Assembly (NCBI RefSeq): GCF_030247195.1
Contig: NC_080671.1
Coordinates: 200,368,625-200,432,624 of the forward strand
Origin: Topomyia yanbarensis
Lineage: Eukaryota > Arthropoda > Insecta > Diptera > Culicidae
Length of the DNA stretch: 64,000 nucleotides
Direction of reading: 5' to 3'
Shown here: positions 52,471 to 62,708 of the stretch, in pieces
Layout: every line of letters begins with the position of its first letter
Position numbering within the stretch: the first letter of the stretch is position 1
The notes under the pieces: generated by a model
The model's input: the letters and a program-made list of their open reading frames with translations, nothing else
Databases searched by the model: none
Told to the model about the DNA's origin: nothing
Made by a program: the position numbers and the translations under genes

Positions 52471-52648
52471 TAGGTTTGTTCCAGTACACGGAAGTCACTC
52501 CCTGTTGCTCCGGAGCAAAAAATTCTTGCTCCTTTTCACTCCGATTTGCTACCAGAAGATGAAAAAGAAAAGAAGATAATACAGGAACGATTTTCTCCCT
52601 GTTTGCTCCGGAGTACTTCCAGTTTCTCCTGGTACTGGAACAAACCTA
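52471..52648. mobile_element. TA-flanked MITE, 178 bp
   Basis: The ends TAGGTTTGTTCCAGTAC and, inward from the right, TAGGTTTGTTCCAGTACC are perfect inverted repeats including the TA. Subterminal ACTCC/GGAGT and GCTCCGGAG motifs also mirror each other. A TA target suggests a Tc1/mariner-mobilised element. Confidence 0.75.
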
Positions 52649-53312
52649 TTATTTCGCAAGGAAAAAGCTTGCCATGGTGACAGCAAAGAGAATAGTGAAA
52701 GAGACGAAGAGTGAAAATCAGTCAAAACGGCAACACTCCCTTTATGATGATTTCAACACTAGAATTTTGGCAACCGCTTCTACAGGCAGCACTTTAAATG
52801 ACTCCTATTATATTTTGAAAACAAACCTTTTGTCGATCGATGGATTTGTTTATCAAACAATGTGCATTTCGAAACAAAGAGATGAAATAATTCTAAAGCT
52901 TATTTTTACTCATACATATACTCTAGAATGCACCTTACAATCACGATTGAGCTAAATTCTGACGAAAATTCAAATTTCTTTTTTGATAGAAGTACAATAC
53001 TTATCTCCTCCAACTCAGGCATGAGTAATGTTTATTTACATTGCACGATTGGTCTGCTCAATAAGGTATTTTTGGATTCACACTATTCGTCTCTTTCCCT
53101 ATTCTCTTTGGGTGACAGCACATAGAAAGCAGCGCTATCTCGCGGAAGTAATACTAAACTTATCGTTTGTCGAAACGTGTCTCGGCTAACTGCAAATTTC
53201 GTTATCGTTTTCGCGAGAGCTGCGTACCGCTTACGAAATGGAAACGAAAATTTTTTTCGTGAGCATTTCGCGACGTTTTTTATGCATAGGTTTTGTATAG
53301 GAAATTTCATTT

Positions 53313-53332
53313 CGCAAGAGGTGCATATTTAG
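53313..53332 (-). repeat. Isolated TIR-like end matching 47151
   Basis: The complement reads TATGCACCTCTTGCGAAATG, the same 20 bp as the + strand at 47151-47170. The two copies face each other across about 6.2 kb. Similarity inward is weak, so they may be two separate element remnants. Confidence 0.4.
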
Positions 53333-53354
53333 CTATATAGTGGACTCCATTTAT

Positions 53355-54537
53355 TTAAAACTTTTTAGATAAAACATTAAGAAGAAACCTTCTCAACATG
53401 CATAATACCAAATCAGACAAAGCACTTGGGATTTTTGGTGCCCCGGGGAGTGCTGGGAACTCCTGGTTGTATCTCAATTTCCCAAAACCAGGAGGTATTA
53501 TCTTCGGATTTGTACCAGCACTTCCAGTTGATGAATTTTTTTTTATTTTGTACCCTTGTTTGGGACAATCTAGGACTCTTACGAGGAAGTTCAGGTGAGT
53601 TTTGATTAGGTCTTTTCCTAAAGTTTCCAAGCAGAGCCAATGAATGCCCCTCGCAAGGGTCGTTAGAGACGTTATCGTCAGTTGGCAAGAGAGCGAATAG
53701 GTTTTCGGAGATAAGTGGAACAGCTCTTTTAAGCATTTCTGCGTAAGAGCGTCTGGAGCGATCTTTGGCGGATCGCTTCAGTTTATCCGCGCGAAGTTTG
53801 TACGTTGGGTATGTCAAAAGTGCATGCGGATTCTTCCTACAGTAAACAGACTCTCAGCCGGCCTACTGCAAGTATCATCGTTCCCCACATTTACCGCACC
53901 GCACAGCTGCTTGCAATTGGAACAATTCATGACGAGCTCCTCCCACTTCAACGTAGCTCGGAAGTGCAGATCCGGCGAAGGTTACGCAAAACGAGTCTGA
54001 TGGATAGTAATTCCCATCTTCGATGGACTTTGAGTGCAATTACTTGCACTCCAAAATCTTAACTGATTGAAGGTTAGGGTCCTTAAAGCGGCCAACCCCA
54101 TCATTCATCAGATCATCGACAGTTAGACCCGCATCACTTACCACACCGTCGATCTCCACATCACGAGAAGGGATGTAGACGCGGCACTCAAGCGTAAAGA
54201 GGCTATTGCTAACGATATCATTGGCCTGTTTCAAGTCAGTAACGACTACGCGCAGTTATCTGACTGAACCTTTTTAATCTCGGTTACGGCCGAGTAACGT
54301 TTTGTCAGCTCCCGTGCAACAGTTATGCTGTTTAACGGTTTATTTTTGGGCCGAAAGTATACCACCCAAGGACCAGCGGATCCATCCTGGTAAACCTTGA
54401 CTCGTGGGGCTGTGAGACATTGGGGGAAAGGGGGGGGGGAGTGGATCGTCCATAACATCATCTGTCTCCGAATCAGATAGTTGTTCCACTTCTCCAAAAC
54501 ATTCGTCTTTGGAGGGGGATCCTTCTTCTTGATCCAT
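53355..54537 (-). pseudogene. Second Jockey-like ORF1, decayed
   Basis: The minus strand begins MDQEEGSPSKDECFGEVEQL (54537) and, after frameshifts, matches the ORF1 at 2841 in order: GPWVVYFRPKNKPLN (about 54370), VTEIKKVQSD, KQANDI and GVGRFKDPNLQSVKILECK (about 54060). MNCSNCKQL then passes directly into a CGKCGERxDDTC-like knuckle. The first zinc knuckle has lost its second half, a deletion relative to the other copy. A YPTYKLRADKLKRSAKDRS block (about 53800) and EFPALPGAPKIPS (about 53440) follow. Similarity stops at about 53355 with no ORF2, so the fragment is 3'-deleted, the opposite of the usual 5' truncation. Confidence 0.75.
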
Positions 54538-54867
54538 TTTGTTGCGGGAGCAACACGCTCGACCGCACTATTTAACTTAAATCAAAATAAAAAAATCAAA
54601 AACATTAAAAAAAGAAAAAAAATCGATAAGAAAAGTAAAAAACGAAACACTTCACCAGTTGGTTCCTGACGAGCTGGTAGGTTAATTGATCCTTCGTTTC
54701 TTTTATCCGTCATCCGCGTGACCTTCACACAGTAGAGAGCTGGTATAGCTCGTCTAAACAAAGCCGTTTTTCAGGCAAGAAAACTGTTTTGTAACACACT
54801 GCACTGCACTACCTGACACAATTTAACGTTTATAATGTTTATACTCCAGCCCTTGCTGGGATAAACA
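54538..54867. other. Leader of the second Jockey-like fragment and spacer
   Basis: Probably the 5' UTR of the element at 54537 and flanking DNA, with an A-rich run at 54585-54650. No gene. Confidence 0.4.
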
Positions 54868-56532
54868 CCCCAACAAACATTAGGAGCTGAACTATAAGAC
54901 TATGTGTTGATTTAAAGCGGATTAAAGGTTATGTAAGCTGAATAAAACTTTCGCTAAACTATTTAAACATTAACAGTTTATTCAGCCTATTTAAAATCCA
55001 GTATTCACCAGTTCCAACTAGGCTGAACTATACTGCTAATAAATGTAATAGCGACAATATTAAAGCTTTTATTCAACCATCTTAATTAGACTGAATTGCG
55101 AGTTGAATAAACGATGCTGTTACCAATAGTATTACCTTTAATCCTTAAGCTGCACTACATGTCTTCAAGAGGTTGTTTCTACCTTTACATTTGCCGTTAT
55201 ACCACCTTTGACTTTTAGCTGAATTATGTGTTTAACAAAGGTAATTGTAACTACTACAAAAATTGGCGCGATTAGCAAATCATGAGGAATGGCAACCGAC
55301 CTGGGTTCGAGTCCCAATACACACACAATATTTTTTTTACTATTATGTGAAGTATTTTGTTATTATTTCGGTATATTCCAATTGAGATGTTTTGCATATA
55401 TTACAGTTAAGGAGCAATAGATCAATAAATAAATAAAGAAATAAAGAAAGTTTATTTAGTTTTTTTACGTCTACTGAGTTTTCACCACGGGAAACACACT
55501 ATTTATAGTTTTTCAATGTACTTACCAAATCAGAAGCGCCCTCGTTTATGTAAATTTACCTTTTAATTCGAAAAGGTCTGAGAGAAACTATTTGTTCCAA
55601 CGTTGCTAAAAAATTTTAGACACCAGCATTGTTACCATGATTTTTTTCTATCCATCGACTTGCAAACAAAGGTACAATGAAATGATTATTCACGCTGGCT
55701 TCACTTAATTGATATAAATAAATAAACTATTGAATTCGAACAGCGACTTCCGCTTACCAAAAAAAATCACAATGGAAAGAAAATCATTTGGCAGGGAGTG
55801 GTAAATAAATTGAGGAGACTGCCACCTTAGAATTATAAATGACTTCAATCCATCATTCAGTTACCACCACTTTCATATAACACCCATTTTTACTTATCTA
55901 AATGTTTTGTGACAACCATAAAAAAATAAAAAAAATATCGTAGGTTGGGATTCGAACCCAAGCCAACTAGGTTCACTTAAATCTATAGAAGGCTACTGTA
56001 GCCTTTGTACAGACTCTATTCAGCAGCCTAGACTTGTCGGTACATCGGTGAAATCTTAAGCATTCGATGTATGCAAGATTGGTGCAGACAGTACGGTAAG
56101 TGCTTAGTATTCAACAGGTTGCTGGTTCGGATCCAGGTACGTGATATTGATATCCAACAAGGTAATACAATTTTTCTCTAACTGTAACGTAACACTAATA
56201 AAAGAATATGGCTTCCAAAGAGATTGATGGTGTGTGTCACTTGAAATAAAAATGTCTTTTTAACAATTTTCCTATGATAATTCTCTCAGCTGAATAGCGG
56301 TAACGAAAAGGTTTATTGATAAAGCTGAACTGTGGTTTTCTTCAGGCTGTATACGTGCTGAAGAATTGTTCTTTCATGTGTCTTAATCAGACAAGCTGAA
56401 TAAATTCTCCAAATCCCGGATGTTTAAGGGTGGAATAAACGATATATGATTACACGTACACTTCCAATGTTCAGCTAGAGCTGAATAAAGCAACTGTTAA
56501 AACGTTTATAAAACCACGAAATGTTTGTTGGG
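54868..56532. mobile_element. TIR element with three tRNA B-box-like motifs
   Basis: The ends read CCCAACAAACATT (left, 54868) and, inward from the right, CCCAACAAACATTTCG. Many AGCTGAATAAA or TTCAGC motifs lie within 250 bp of both ends. Inside are GGGTTCGAGTCCC at about 55305 (+), GGTTCGAATCCC read on the minus strand at about 55945, and GGTTCGGATCC at about 56130 (+). The first two are each followed by a T-run in their own direction. No protein is encoded. The element may be a non-autonomous DNA transposon that captured pol III modules. Confidence 0.5.
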
Positions 56533-56799
56533 ACCTTCACCTAACTCAAGGTAATGTTACAACAAACAAAGCGCGTGTATAAACTGAAAGGGCGCTCAGT
56601 TACGAATGATTTCAAACGCTGTTATAAAGCTTCAAAAGCCTGGACTGTAGTGTATTGGCTGTGTATGTGTTATTTTCAAGGAAGTTGTAGTTCAATTCAA
56701 ATATGATACGTCAACGAAGGAGCGGGAAGGAATACCAGACCCAAACTATTCAAGCGAATACAATGGTCGCCCTGAAAAGGGCAGGTTCAGTTTTTCATC

Positions 56800-57145
56800 T
56801 GCCAACAAAAAAAACTGATTTTTTTCGATCTTCTTTGACAGCAAATGGTAGACGACACACTATCCTGGGCAATGGTCACGCTGGAAAGCAATTTGTTTAG
56901 CTCTTCGTCATTTCGAATGACTAGTTGCAGTTGATGAGGGATAATCCTGGTGTTTTTGTTTCCACGGGCTGCGTTTCCTGCCAGCAACAATATTTCAGCG
57001 GCGAGATTTTTCATTACCTCCAGCTAGATGGATGCTCCGGCACCACCACGCTCGTCGTAGTGGCCCTTTCTCAGCAGACCGTGGATGCGGCCGACTGGAA
57101 ACCGGAGACCGGCACGAAACGAGCGAGCCTTTGGTTTTCCTTTGA
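56800..57145 (-). pseudogene. Histone H2A-like pseudogene
   Basis: H2A packs DNA in the nucleosome core. The minus strand reads [20 protein letters not shown] from about 57145, then the alpha-1/loop region [18 protein letters not shown]. An in-frame TAG follows where canonical H2A has Tyr. The frame then gives [40 protein letters not shown] and a frameshifted basic tail. It follows replication-type H2A rather than H2A.V through the acidic-patch helix. No upstream promoter or downstream histone stem-loop was recognised. It is divergent and not part of a histone cluster here. Confidence 0.8.
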
Positions 57146-57249
57146 GGGGCGAAGCCAACACGTTTGATGCCGCACTCGCATACGAACCCCGGATTTGTAC
57201 TCAATTCAGTTTACGTTCGATGCCAAATGGACTAGTCCTCAAGCGAAAT

Positions 57250-57807
57250 CTATTTACCGCCGTCGTCAAACAGGTGGAGCTGTTCACTGTTTACTCGATG
57301 TTCGGCTGTAGTAGGATCGAAGAAATCAGTTGTCAATTCGGCTTCCTGACTTACTGTCTGGACAGAGGTGATTTCCTGCTTTGATGGTAATGGAAATACG
57401 ATGTTGGTTTCGGCATTGACACTAACCTTTGCCAGTTCCTTCCAATTAGTCGGACGACTGACGTCAATCAGTTGGGGTAACTTTCCCAACTCGAATGTTA
57501 CATCTGGCTGGTTGTAGTTGTCTAGAGATCCGTTTTCTTCGCGTTTCTTGCACCCCTTTTCTGGTACTTCTTCGTGAGCTGTGTGAGTGTACATCTCAAC
57601 TTTCCGCTGGTTATCATCTGTTACATCGATGGTAGGGTGTGCCTCGAGCATTTGATCGTGGTGATTAATGGCGAACGTTGAATCTAATGTAACTGTAGCT
57701 TCAACTTCCGAAAACTCGCGTTTCTTTACTATTTTATGCGGTCCACCAGTCTCGTCGATATCTTTGATTATTCGTTTGGTGGATTTCTTTGCCCTTAGCT
57801 TTGGCAT
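57250..57807 (-). CDS. Unassigned 185-codon ORF between BEL/Pao fragment and H2A-like pseudogene
   Basis: The frame begins ATG 57807 (MPKLRAKKSTKRIIKDIDET), ends TAA at about 57250 and is uninterrupted. It is hydrophilic: a basic start, an acidic middle, and a PTNWKELAKVSVNAETNIVF segment near residue 138, with no cysteine clusters or membrane segment. It lies in the same frame as the BEL/Pao protein and is separated from it only by TAA plus one codon, yet it does not resemble the RT expected next. It may be a captured host fragment joined to a retroelement, or an independent gene; I do not recognise the family. Confidence 0.35.
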   Translation of the reverse strand: MPKLRAKKSTKRIIKDIDETGGPHKIVKKREFSEVEATVTLDSTFAINHHDQMLEAHPTIDVTDDNQRKVEMYTHTAHEEVPEKGCKKREENGSLDNYNQPDVTFELGKLPQLIDVSRPTNWKELAKVSVNAETNIVFPLPSKQEITSVQTVSQEAELTTDFFDPTTAEHRVNSEQLHLFDDGGK

Positions 57808-57810
57808 GTT

Positions 57811-59209
57811 TTACATAACTTTTACGTTAAAGTTTTTAATTGGAAGGTGTTCCTGCATAGTTTTATGCAAATTTTTACTCTTTTGTTCGTGAATCATCAT
57901 ACATCCAATTTCAACAGCTTTGGATATATTACCGAATATTAACCATCCAAGTTTGGTTCTCAATCCGGTTGGTTCGTTTTCACTACCAACTCGTCTCTCA
58001 ACCGGCGTTAGTAGGTGACTGTGGTTCAACCCAATTACCATCTTTGGCTGTGCGTTAGCATATGAACCAATCGGTAGATCCCTCAGATATTTTTATAACG
58101 CTGTTTTAAGTCTTCTACGTTGATGGACTGTCTTGGAAGTTGGAGGTTTTTGACTGTCCTGACTCCCTTCAGTACATAGCTTTTTTCGTTGCTCCGTTTA
58201 TCCAAAGACGAACTCTTTTGATGTTAAGCTCGTCTCTCGTGCCGTTTTGAGTCCACTTCAACTTTAGTGGCTCTACGTTTCCTTTGAGCTGTAGCTCTTC
58301 TGCTAGAGACTCATCTAATACGGTTAAAGATGACCCTGCATCCAGAAAAGCATACGCTTCCACAGATTTCGTACCGTTTTTCAATATAACGGGTACTACT
58401 TGGTAGAGAATATCCTCGTTTTTCTCTCCGTGATGATTTGTTGGTTGTTCTGCTGCATTTAGTTTTTCCGTGTGTATTATCGGGTTGTGAAATGACTCGC
58501 AACCGTTTACACCGCAAGGGCGTTTCATTGGACATTTCTATGCCATATGTTTCCGGTCAGGCAGCAGAAGCAAAGGCGGTTCTTTTTGATTATGTTTTGT
58601 TTCTTTTCCATTGACATCCTCTGGAACTCTTTGCAAGCATGCAATTTGTGAGACTCTCCGCAGTGCTCGCATTCTGGTCTTGATGGTGTTCTCCTTTTTG
58701 GTGTTTCTTCATCCTCAGAGTGTGTGTTGATCCTGTTGCGTCCCCTTTCCTCGAAGAGTGCCGCTGGATTCATAACCCCGTTTACCTTTCCATGTGGCTC
58801 AATCCACCTGTTGAGGTCTTCCAAAGTTGGCGAACGTCTGTTGGTTTGACAGGTTTCTACCCATTTTACTTGTAGAGAATATGGTAGCTTCTGAACCAAA
58901 TCTTAGATCAATCTATGACCGTGAAAGTATTCTCGACGCTTAATCTGGATTATGTTGCAGACCAGATTTTCTAGTGCGTCTGCTATTTCGCTTACTACGA
59001 TATTGCTTTCCTGTTTTTATACTTAGCAATTCCTGTAGAAGCTTGTAAACGTACTCGGGCCTTCCGAAGAGTTCCTTCAGCCTTTCCATGATGCGTGGTA
59101 CATTTTCGGCATCCGTCATCAATTGACGAATGCTTCTATAGACGACTTTCGCGCCAACTCGAACAAATGTTGGCAGCACCCTCTCAGATTTTAATGAAAC
59201 TCTGTACAT
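57811..59209 (-). pseudogene. BEL/Pao LTR retrotransposon gag-protease fragment
   Basis: The minus strand, with frameshifts, reads a gag segment ENVPRIMERLKELFGRPEYV (about 59115), then CEHCGESHKLHACKEF and NRLCFCCL knuckles (about 58670-58560). KRPCGVNGCESFHNPIIH follows (about 58520), then the aspartic-protease-like AFLDAGSSLTVLDESLAEEL (about 58345). The pre-RT block IGLNHSHLLTPVERRVGSEN plus TKLGWLIFG comes next (about 58030-57945), and the fragment ends NFNVKVM before a TAA at 57813-57811. RT, RNase H, integrase and both LTRs are missing. The order matches BEL/Pao polyproteins. Confidence 0.85.
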
Positions 59210-59735
59210 GAGAACTTATTCACAAAAGCCACTTTGCATACATTGTTTTTCAAAAAATGATCTAGACTGTCTTTTGAAAAGGGCTAAACTTTTTTACCAT
59301 TTTTTTTTCAAATGGCTATAGTCTAAACATGACAAATCCTACAAAAAATGTTGTAGGAGCAATTTTCACAAAATTAGTCAAATTTTTGAATAAAAATATT
59401 GAAAAAATTCTTCATTGATTCCTACACTGAAAAAAATCGATTTTAAAAATTCAAAGTCGATTTACAAAAACCCCATGGATGAAATTTTGTTGCAAGATAG
59501 GAAATTATGTTCCCTACCTACCGCCAAAAATTCAAGTTGGGCACATTCAAGGAAAAAAAGTTATTTGAAAAAAACTTTTCCTTATCTAAACTGATTTTTT
59601 TTCACTGTATTTTTATAGAAAACTAAACCAATGAAAGTCATAATCATCTCAGAATCCATTTTCCCAACTGCTAGTTGCTTGATACATGCAAAAAGTATCA
59701 GAAACGAATTTGGTATATATTCATAACAAACTTGA
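59210..59735. other. Gene-free stretch
   Basis: AT-rich, with no LTR or primer-binding site recognised upstream of the BEL/Pao fragment. Confidence 0.4.
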
Positions 59736-59850
59736 ATGAAGACTGGAAGATCGGAAGACTGGAAGATTGGAAGACTACAAGACTGGAATAATGGAAGACT
59801 GTAAAACTGGAAGACTGATAGACAAGAAGACTGGAAGACTTGAAGACTGC
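59736..59850. repeat. GGAAGACT minisatellite
   Basis: About twelve imperfect units of 8-9 bp around the core GGAAGACT, with substitutions (GGAAGATT, GAAGACTA). Confidence 0.85.
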
Positions 59851-60258
59851 AGTTCATTTGTTCCTCTCAAAACTGATAAATTTTATAAAACAATTGATAA
59901 ACTTCTCTAAAATTTATTTTATGTCTGGTGGAGCAGCAGCACAATACAAAAATAAGAAGAAAAAAAAAGCAAAAAAAACTTAATTTTATCGTTAACGTAA
60001 TTCCCAACTTTCCACAATCTAACAAACCTTAATTGACGAAATGTTATATTGTTCTGTATTTTACATGAAAGATGCACTTTTCATGCGCAGTGCCATGAAA
60101 ATTTTGTTGCTGAATCCCATCGAAAAGGACCCTGTGATGCTATTGGTGGCACTCTCAAACGAAAAAAACAAAAACACTTTTCTAACTCTTTAACGATTGA
60201 ATTTGGTTCGCAAATGATACTTTTAAAGAGAAATTAACGATTTTTATATTGAAAATTT

Positions 60259-60404
60259 GGGGGTGTGCGTAGCGTAGTTGGTAAATCGATTGCCTTGTAC
60301 GCAGCGCACCTGGGTTCGAATCCCGACCCCGCACATAGGGTTAGAAATTTTTCATAAAAGAATTTCTAACCCGAAGAGGCGAATGACTTTAAGGTTAAAA
60401 CCTC
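60259..60404 (+). mobile_element. tRNA-derived SINE
   Basis: An A-box-like TAGCGTAGTTGG (about 60270) and a perfect B box GGTTCGAATCC (60313-60323) sit in a degenerate tRNA-like head with CCTTGTACGCA in the anticodon region. A tail follows with the direct/inverted pair GGGTTAGAAATTTTT and AATTTCTAACCC, then GAAGAGGCGAATGAC. It does not fold as a clean tRNA and continues past the acceptor end, so it is a SINE rather than a tRNA gene. Confidence 0.8.
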
Positions 60405-60828
60405 TACACCGAGCAAAATTTACATTGAATTTCCATAAAAACGTCTTATGACTTTCAGACATAAGGATTTTAAATGGATTTTATAAATCTGTCTTATGAT
60501 TTGGAGGGGAAATTTTCCAAATCCATCTCTTATTATTTTCATAAGACAGTCTTATGAAATTTATGAAAATGTCCGAATGAACGCCATAGGTGCCCATTTA
60601 TGAAAATTGCTGACATTTATAAGTAGAAAACATAGTAGAAATAACGATTTCCATAGAACAGTCTTATGAAATTCATTACAATGTTCGAATGAATGCCATA
60701 AGTTTTTTATTTATGGATATTATCACAGAGAACAGACATCCATGATCGAACAAAAATATTTAAAAAACGTGTGTAAACATTTAAATTAATATACGATAAA
60801 CACTAGCGCCGCCACACCAACCTATCCC

Positions 60829-60990
60829 AACTATCCGTCAAATCTATTCCGGAGCCGGTTCGAAATCCTGAATGGATTCAGTAGGGAATCTTGCTCAAAG
60901 ACGGCAACCGATTCCGACTCTATCGGTTGATGCATTTGAGCTGGAATTCATGCTGGAAGTCCGAACCGGTTCCGGACTAGTTTGACTGGG
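60829..60990. mobile_element. CCCAGTTAAAC palindromic MITE, copy 3
   Basis: It carries ATTCCGGAGCCGGTTCG on the left and CGAACCGGTTCCGGACTAGT on the right and ends TTTGACTGGG. The centre GGTTGATGCATTTGAGCTGG is partly rearranged relative to copy 2. Confidence 0.65.
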
Positions 60991-61273
60991 TAGAGAAATA
61001 ACCACTGTCAATTCTGTCGAACTTAGGCACAAAAAACATGACGACAGTAGCGCAGCTGGTTTGGATATTCCAACTACCATCGAAACCGTTAGAGATTTTA
61101 CACAAGTTGAATGCTGAAGATGGACGTCTGTTCTCTGTGATATTATTGTGCATTTATATAAAAAAGAACATGGCTGACATTTATCGAGCATTTTTAGTAG
61201 ACAAAAAATCAACAGTAAAAATCAACCTTGTGAGGATATTAGGTTTTACACCAACCGACATGAACTTCGTTTA

Positions 61274-61389
61274 ACAATTCTCGGTGGTTTGTTTACATGG
61301 GAGTTACGTGAGTTTGAATGTAACAGATGGGCACCCGTTGCACTCCAACTCACGCAACTGACAAATTAAACAAATCACTGAGAATTGTC
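61274..61389. mobile_element. Hairpin MITE, about 116 bp
   Basis: ACAATTCTCGGTGGTTTGTT at the left is mirrored by a right end reading inward as ACAATTCTCAGTGATTTGTT. ACGTGAGTT and GCGTGAGTT also pair inside. Confidence 0.6.
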
Positions 61390-62196
61390 AAACATGAACG
61401 TCATTCCTCATGAGTTCATTCGTGTGGTCATCTTGTAGAACTCAATTCGGGACAAATTAACCGCCAAGTATAGATCCCTTCAGAAGATTGAAGAGAAAAC
61501 TTTCATTAAATATTAAAATTTGTACATAATGAGCAACGCTTCGTCAATATTTCTTGGGAAACTGGGCTTAGACAACTGGGAAACTGGACTTGACAACTGA
61601 ATGACAATGATTGTTATTTCTCAAATGATTTTGATAATTTTAAAATACGCGTCAGACACTAATTATATGCACAACTTATTTCATTTCAAATAATCGAATA
61701 TCTTCTGTAAAAATCATAACCATGTAAACAGATTTAATGCTCACAGTAATTTATTCAATAACATAAAAACAATTTAAAATTGTTGCAATTTGACTGAAAA
61801 TCTCACTTCTTTTGTTTCAAACAGCGGTAATCAAAAAGTGCTGAAACTATTAACTCCTGGTTGGCCGTCCAGGCCAGTACTGAATTCATAAGAAACAATT
61901 ATGAACTTTTCACAAAAGTGACGATTATGAAAATAAAATACAATTTTATAGAATCAATAACAGATCTCATATGGGTTTCATGGGAAAAACTTATGAAATT
62001 CTTAAAGGCATATATTGGAGCGAAGTCATAAGACTGTTTTATGAAATACATTATATGTACGTCTATGGAGTGCATGAATAAAGATGATGAATTCATAAGC
62101 CTGCCTATGACATTCTAAAGCGTTCAATGACATCGTCAGAAGGTTGGTTCATATGCCTAGACTTATGAAATTCTCAGATGCTTTTTGCTCAGTGTA

Positions 62197-62708
62197 TAAT
62201 CGAAATAAAAAAAATTAACGAAAATTTTATTTTGCTTGTATTTTTACAGCTCCATTAATAAACATGGTCATTTTGACTGCAGCACAGTCCTATGTGTCGT
62301 TTTGTCGTTAGACAACGAATTACGATTTTATTTGCTGTGATATATTTCACTTTTCATTCAAAATATTTTTTTTCAGTGTGTCACCTTTTCTTTTACTGCG
62401 ATATCTTGTACTCCATTACCTTTGGTCCTTTTGGCTATAAGCATAATTTTCACAGCTCTGTTTCCTTTATGTCAGCTGGCTCCTGTACTGTCACTCAAAG
62501 CATCGGAAACAACTTTGGCGCGTTTTCTGAAATATGTTTGGAGTTTGACTGCAGACAGCTGCAGTTACTTTGTACGACTGTTTCTGTAGTTTTTGTTATC
62601 CTTGTTCATAAAGACTGTTAGTAGAGATCCTTTTGCACGCATTTTATGTTAGAATTATTGTTCTGAATATTTTAATATCGTACTTGTTTACGGCGCATTA
62701 TAAGAAAA
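62197..62708 (+). other. Mcm6 upstream region and probable 5' UTR
   Basis: There is no other gene here. The 109-codon frame at 62292-62621 has no family motif and overlaps the E2F-like site. No TATA box is evident. The transcription start is not resolvable by eye. Confidence 0.4.
62514..62522 (+). promoter_or_regulatory. E2F-like site upstream of Mcm6
   Basis: TTTGGCGCG matches the E2F core TTTSSCGC and lies 187 bp before the Mcm6 start codon. MCM genes are classic E2F targets at the G1/S transition, so the placement is sensible; binding is inferred. Confidence 0.5.

Larger units (their letters stand above)
60405..62196. mobile_element. TIR element with TACACYGAGCAAAA ends
   Basis: The left end TACACCGAGCAAAATT and the right end, read inward as TACACTGAGCAAAAAGC, are inverted. 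AATTTCATAAG and CTTATGA motifs recur in the outer 300 bp of both sides. The interior holds a CCCAGTTAAAC MITE (60829-60990) and a hairpin (61274-61389). No transposase is seen. A related fragment is at 30616-30920. Confidence 0.5.

Noticed and set aside
60259..60335. Possible functional tRNA gene
   Set aside because: The B box is good, but the acceptor and anticodon stems do not pair cleanly and the sequence continues into a SINE tail.
60895..61274. 105-codon minus and 78-codon plus frames just upstream of Mcm6
   Set aside because: Neither has a recognisable motif, and they overlap a MITE and the interior of a TIR element.
62292..62621. 109-codon frame upstream of Mcm6 as a separate small gene
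   Set aside because: It has Cys/Phe-rich AT-driven composition, no motif, and overlaps the probable Mcm6 promoter.
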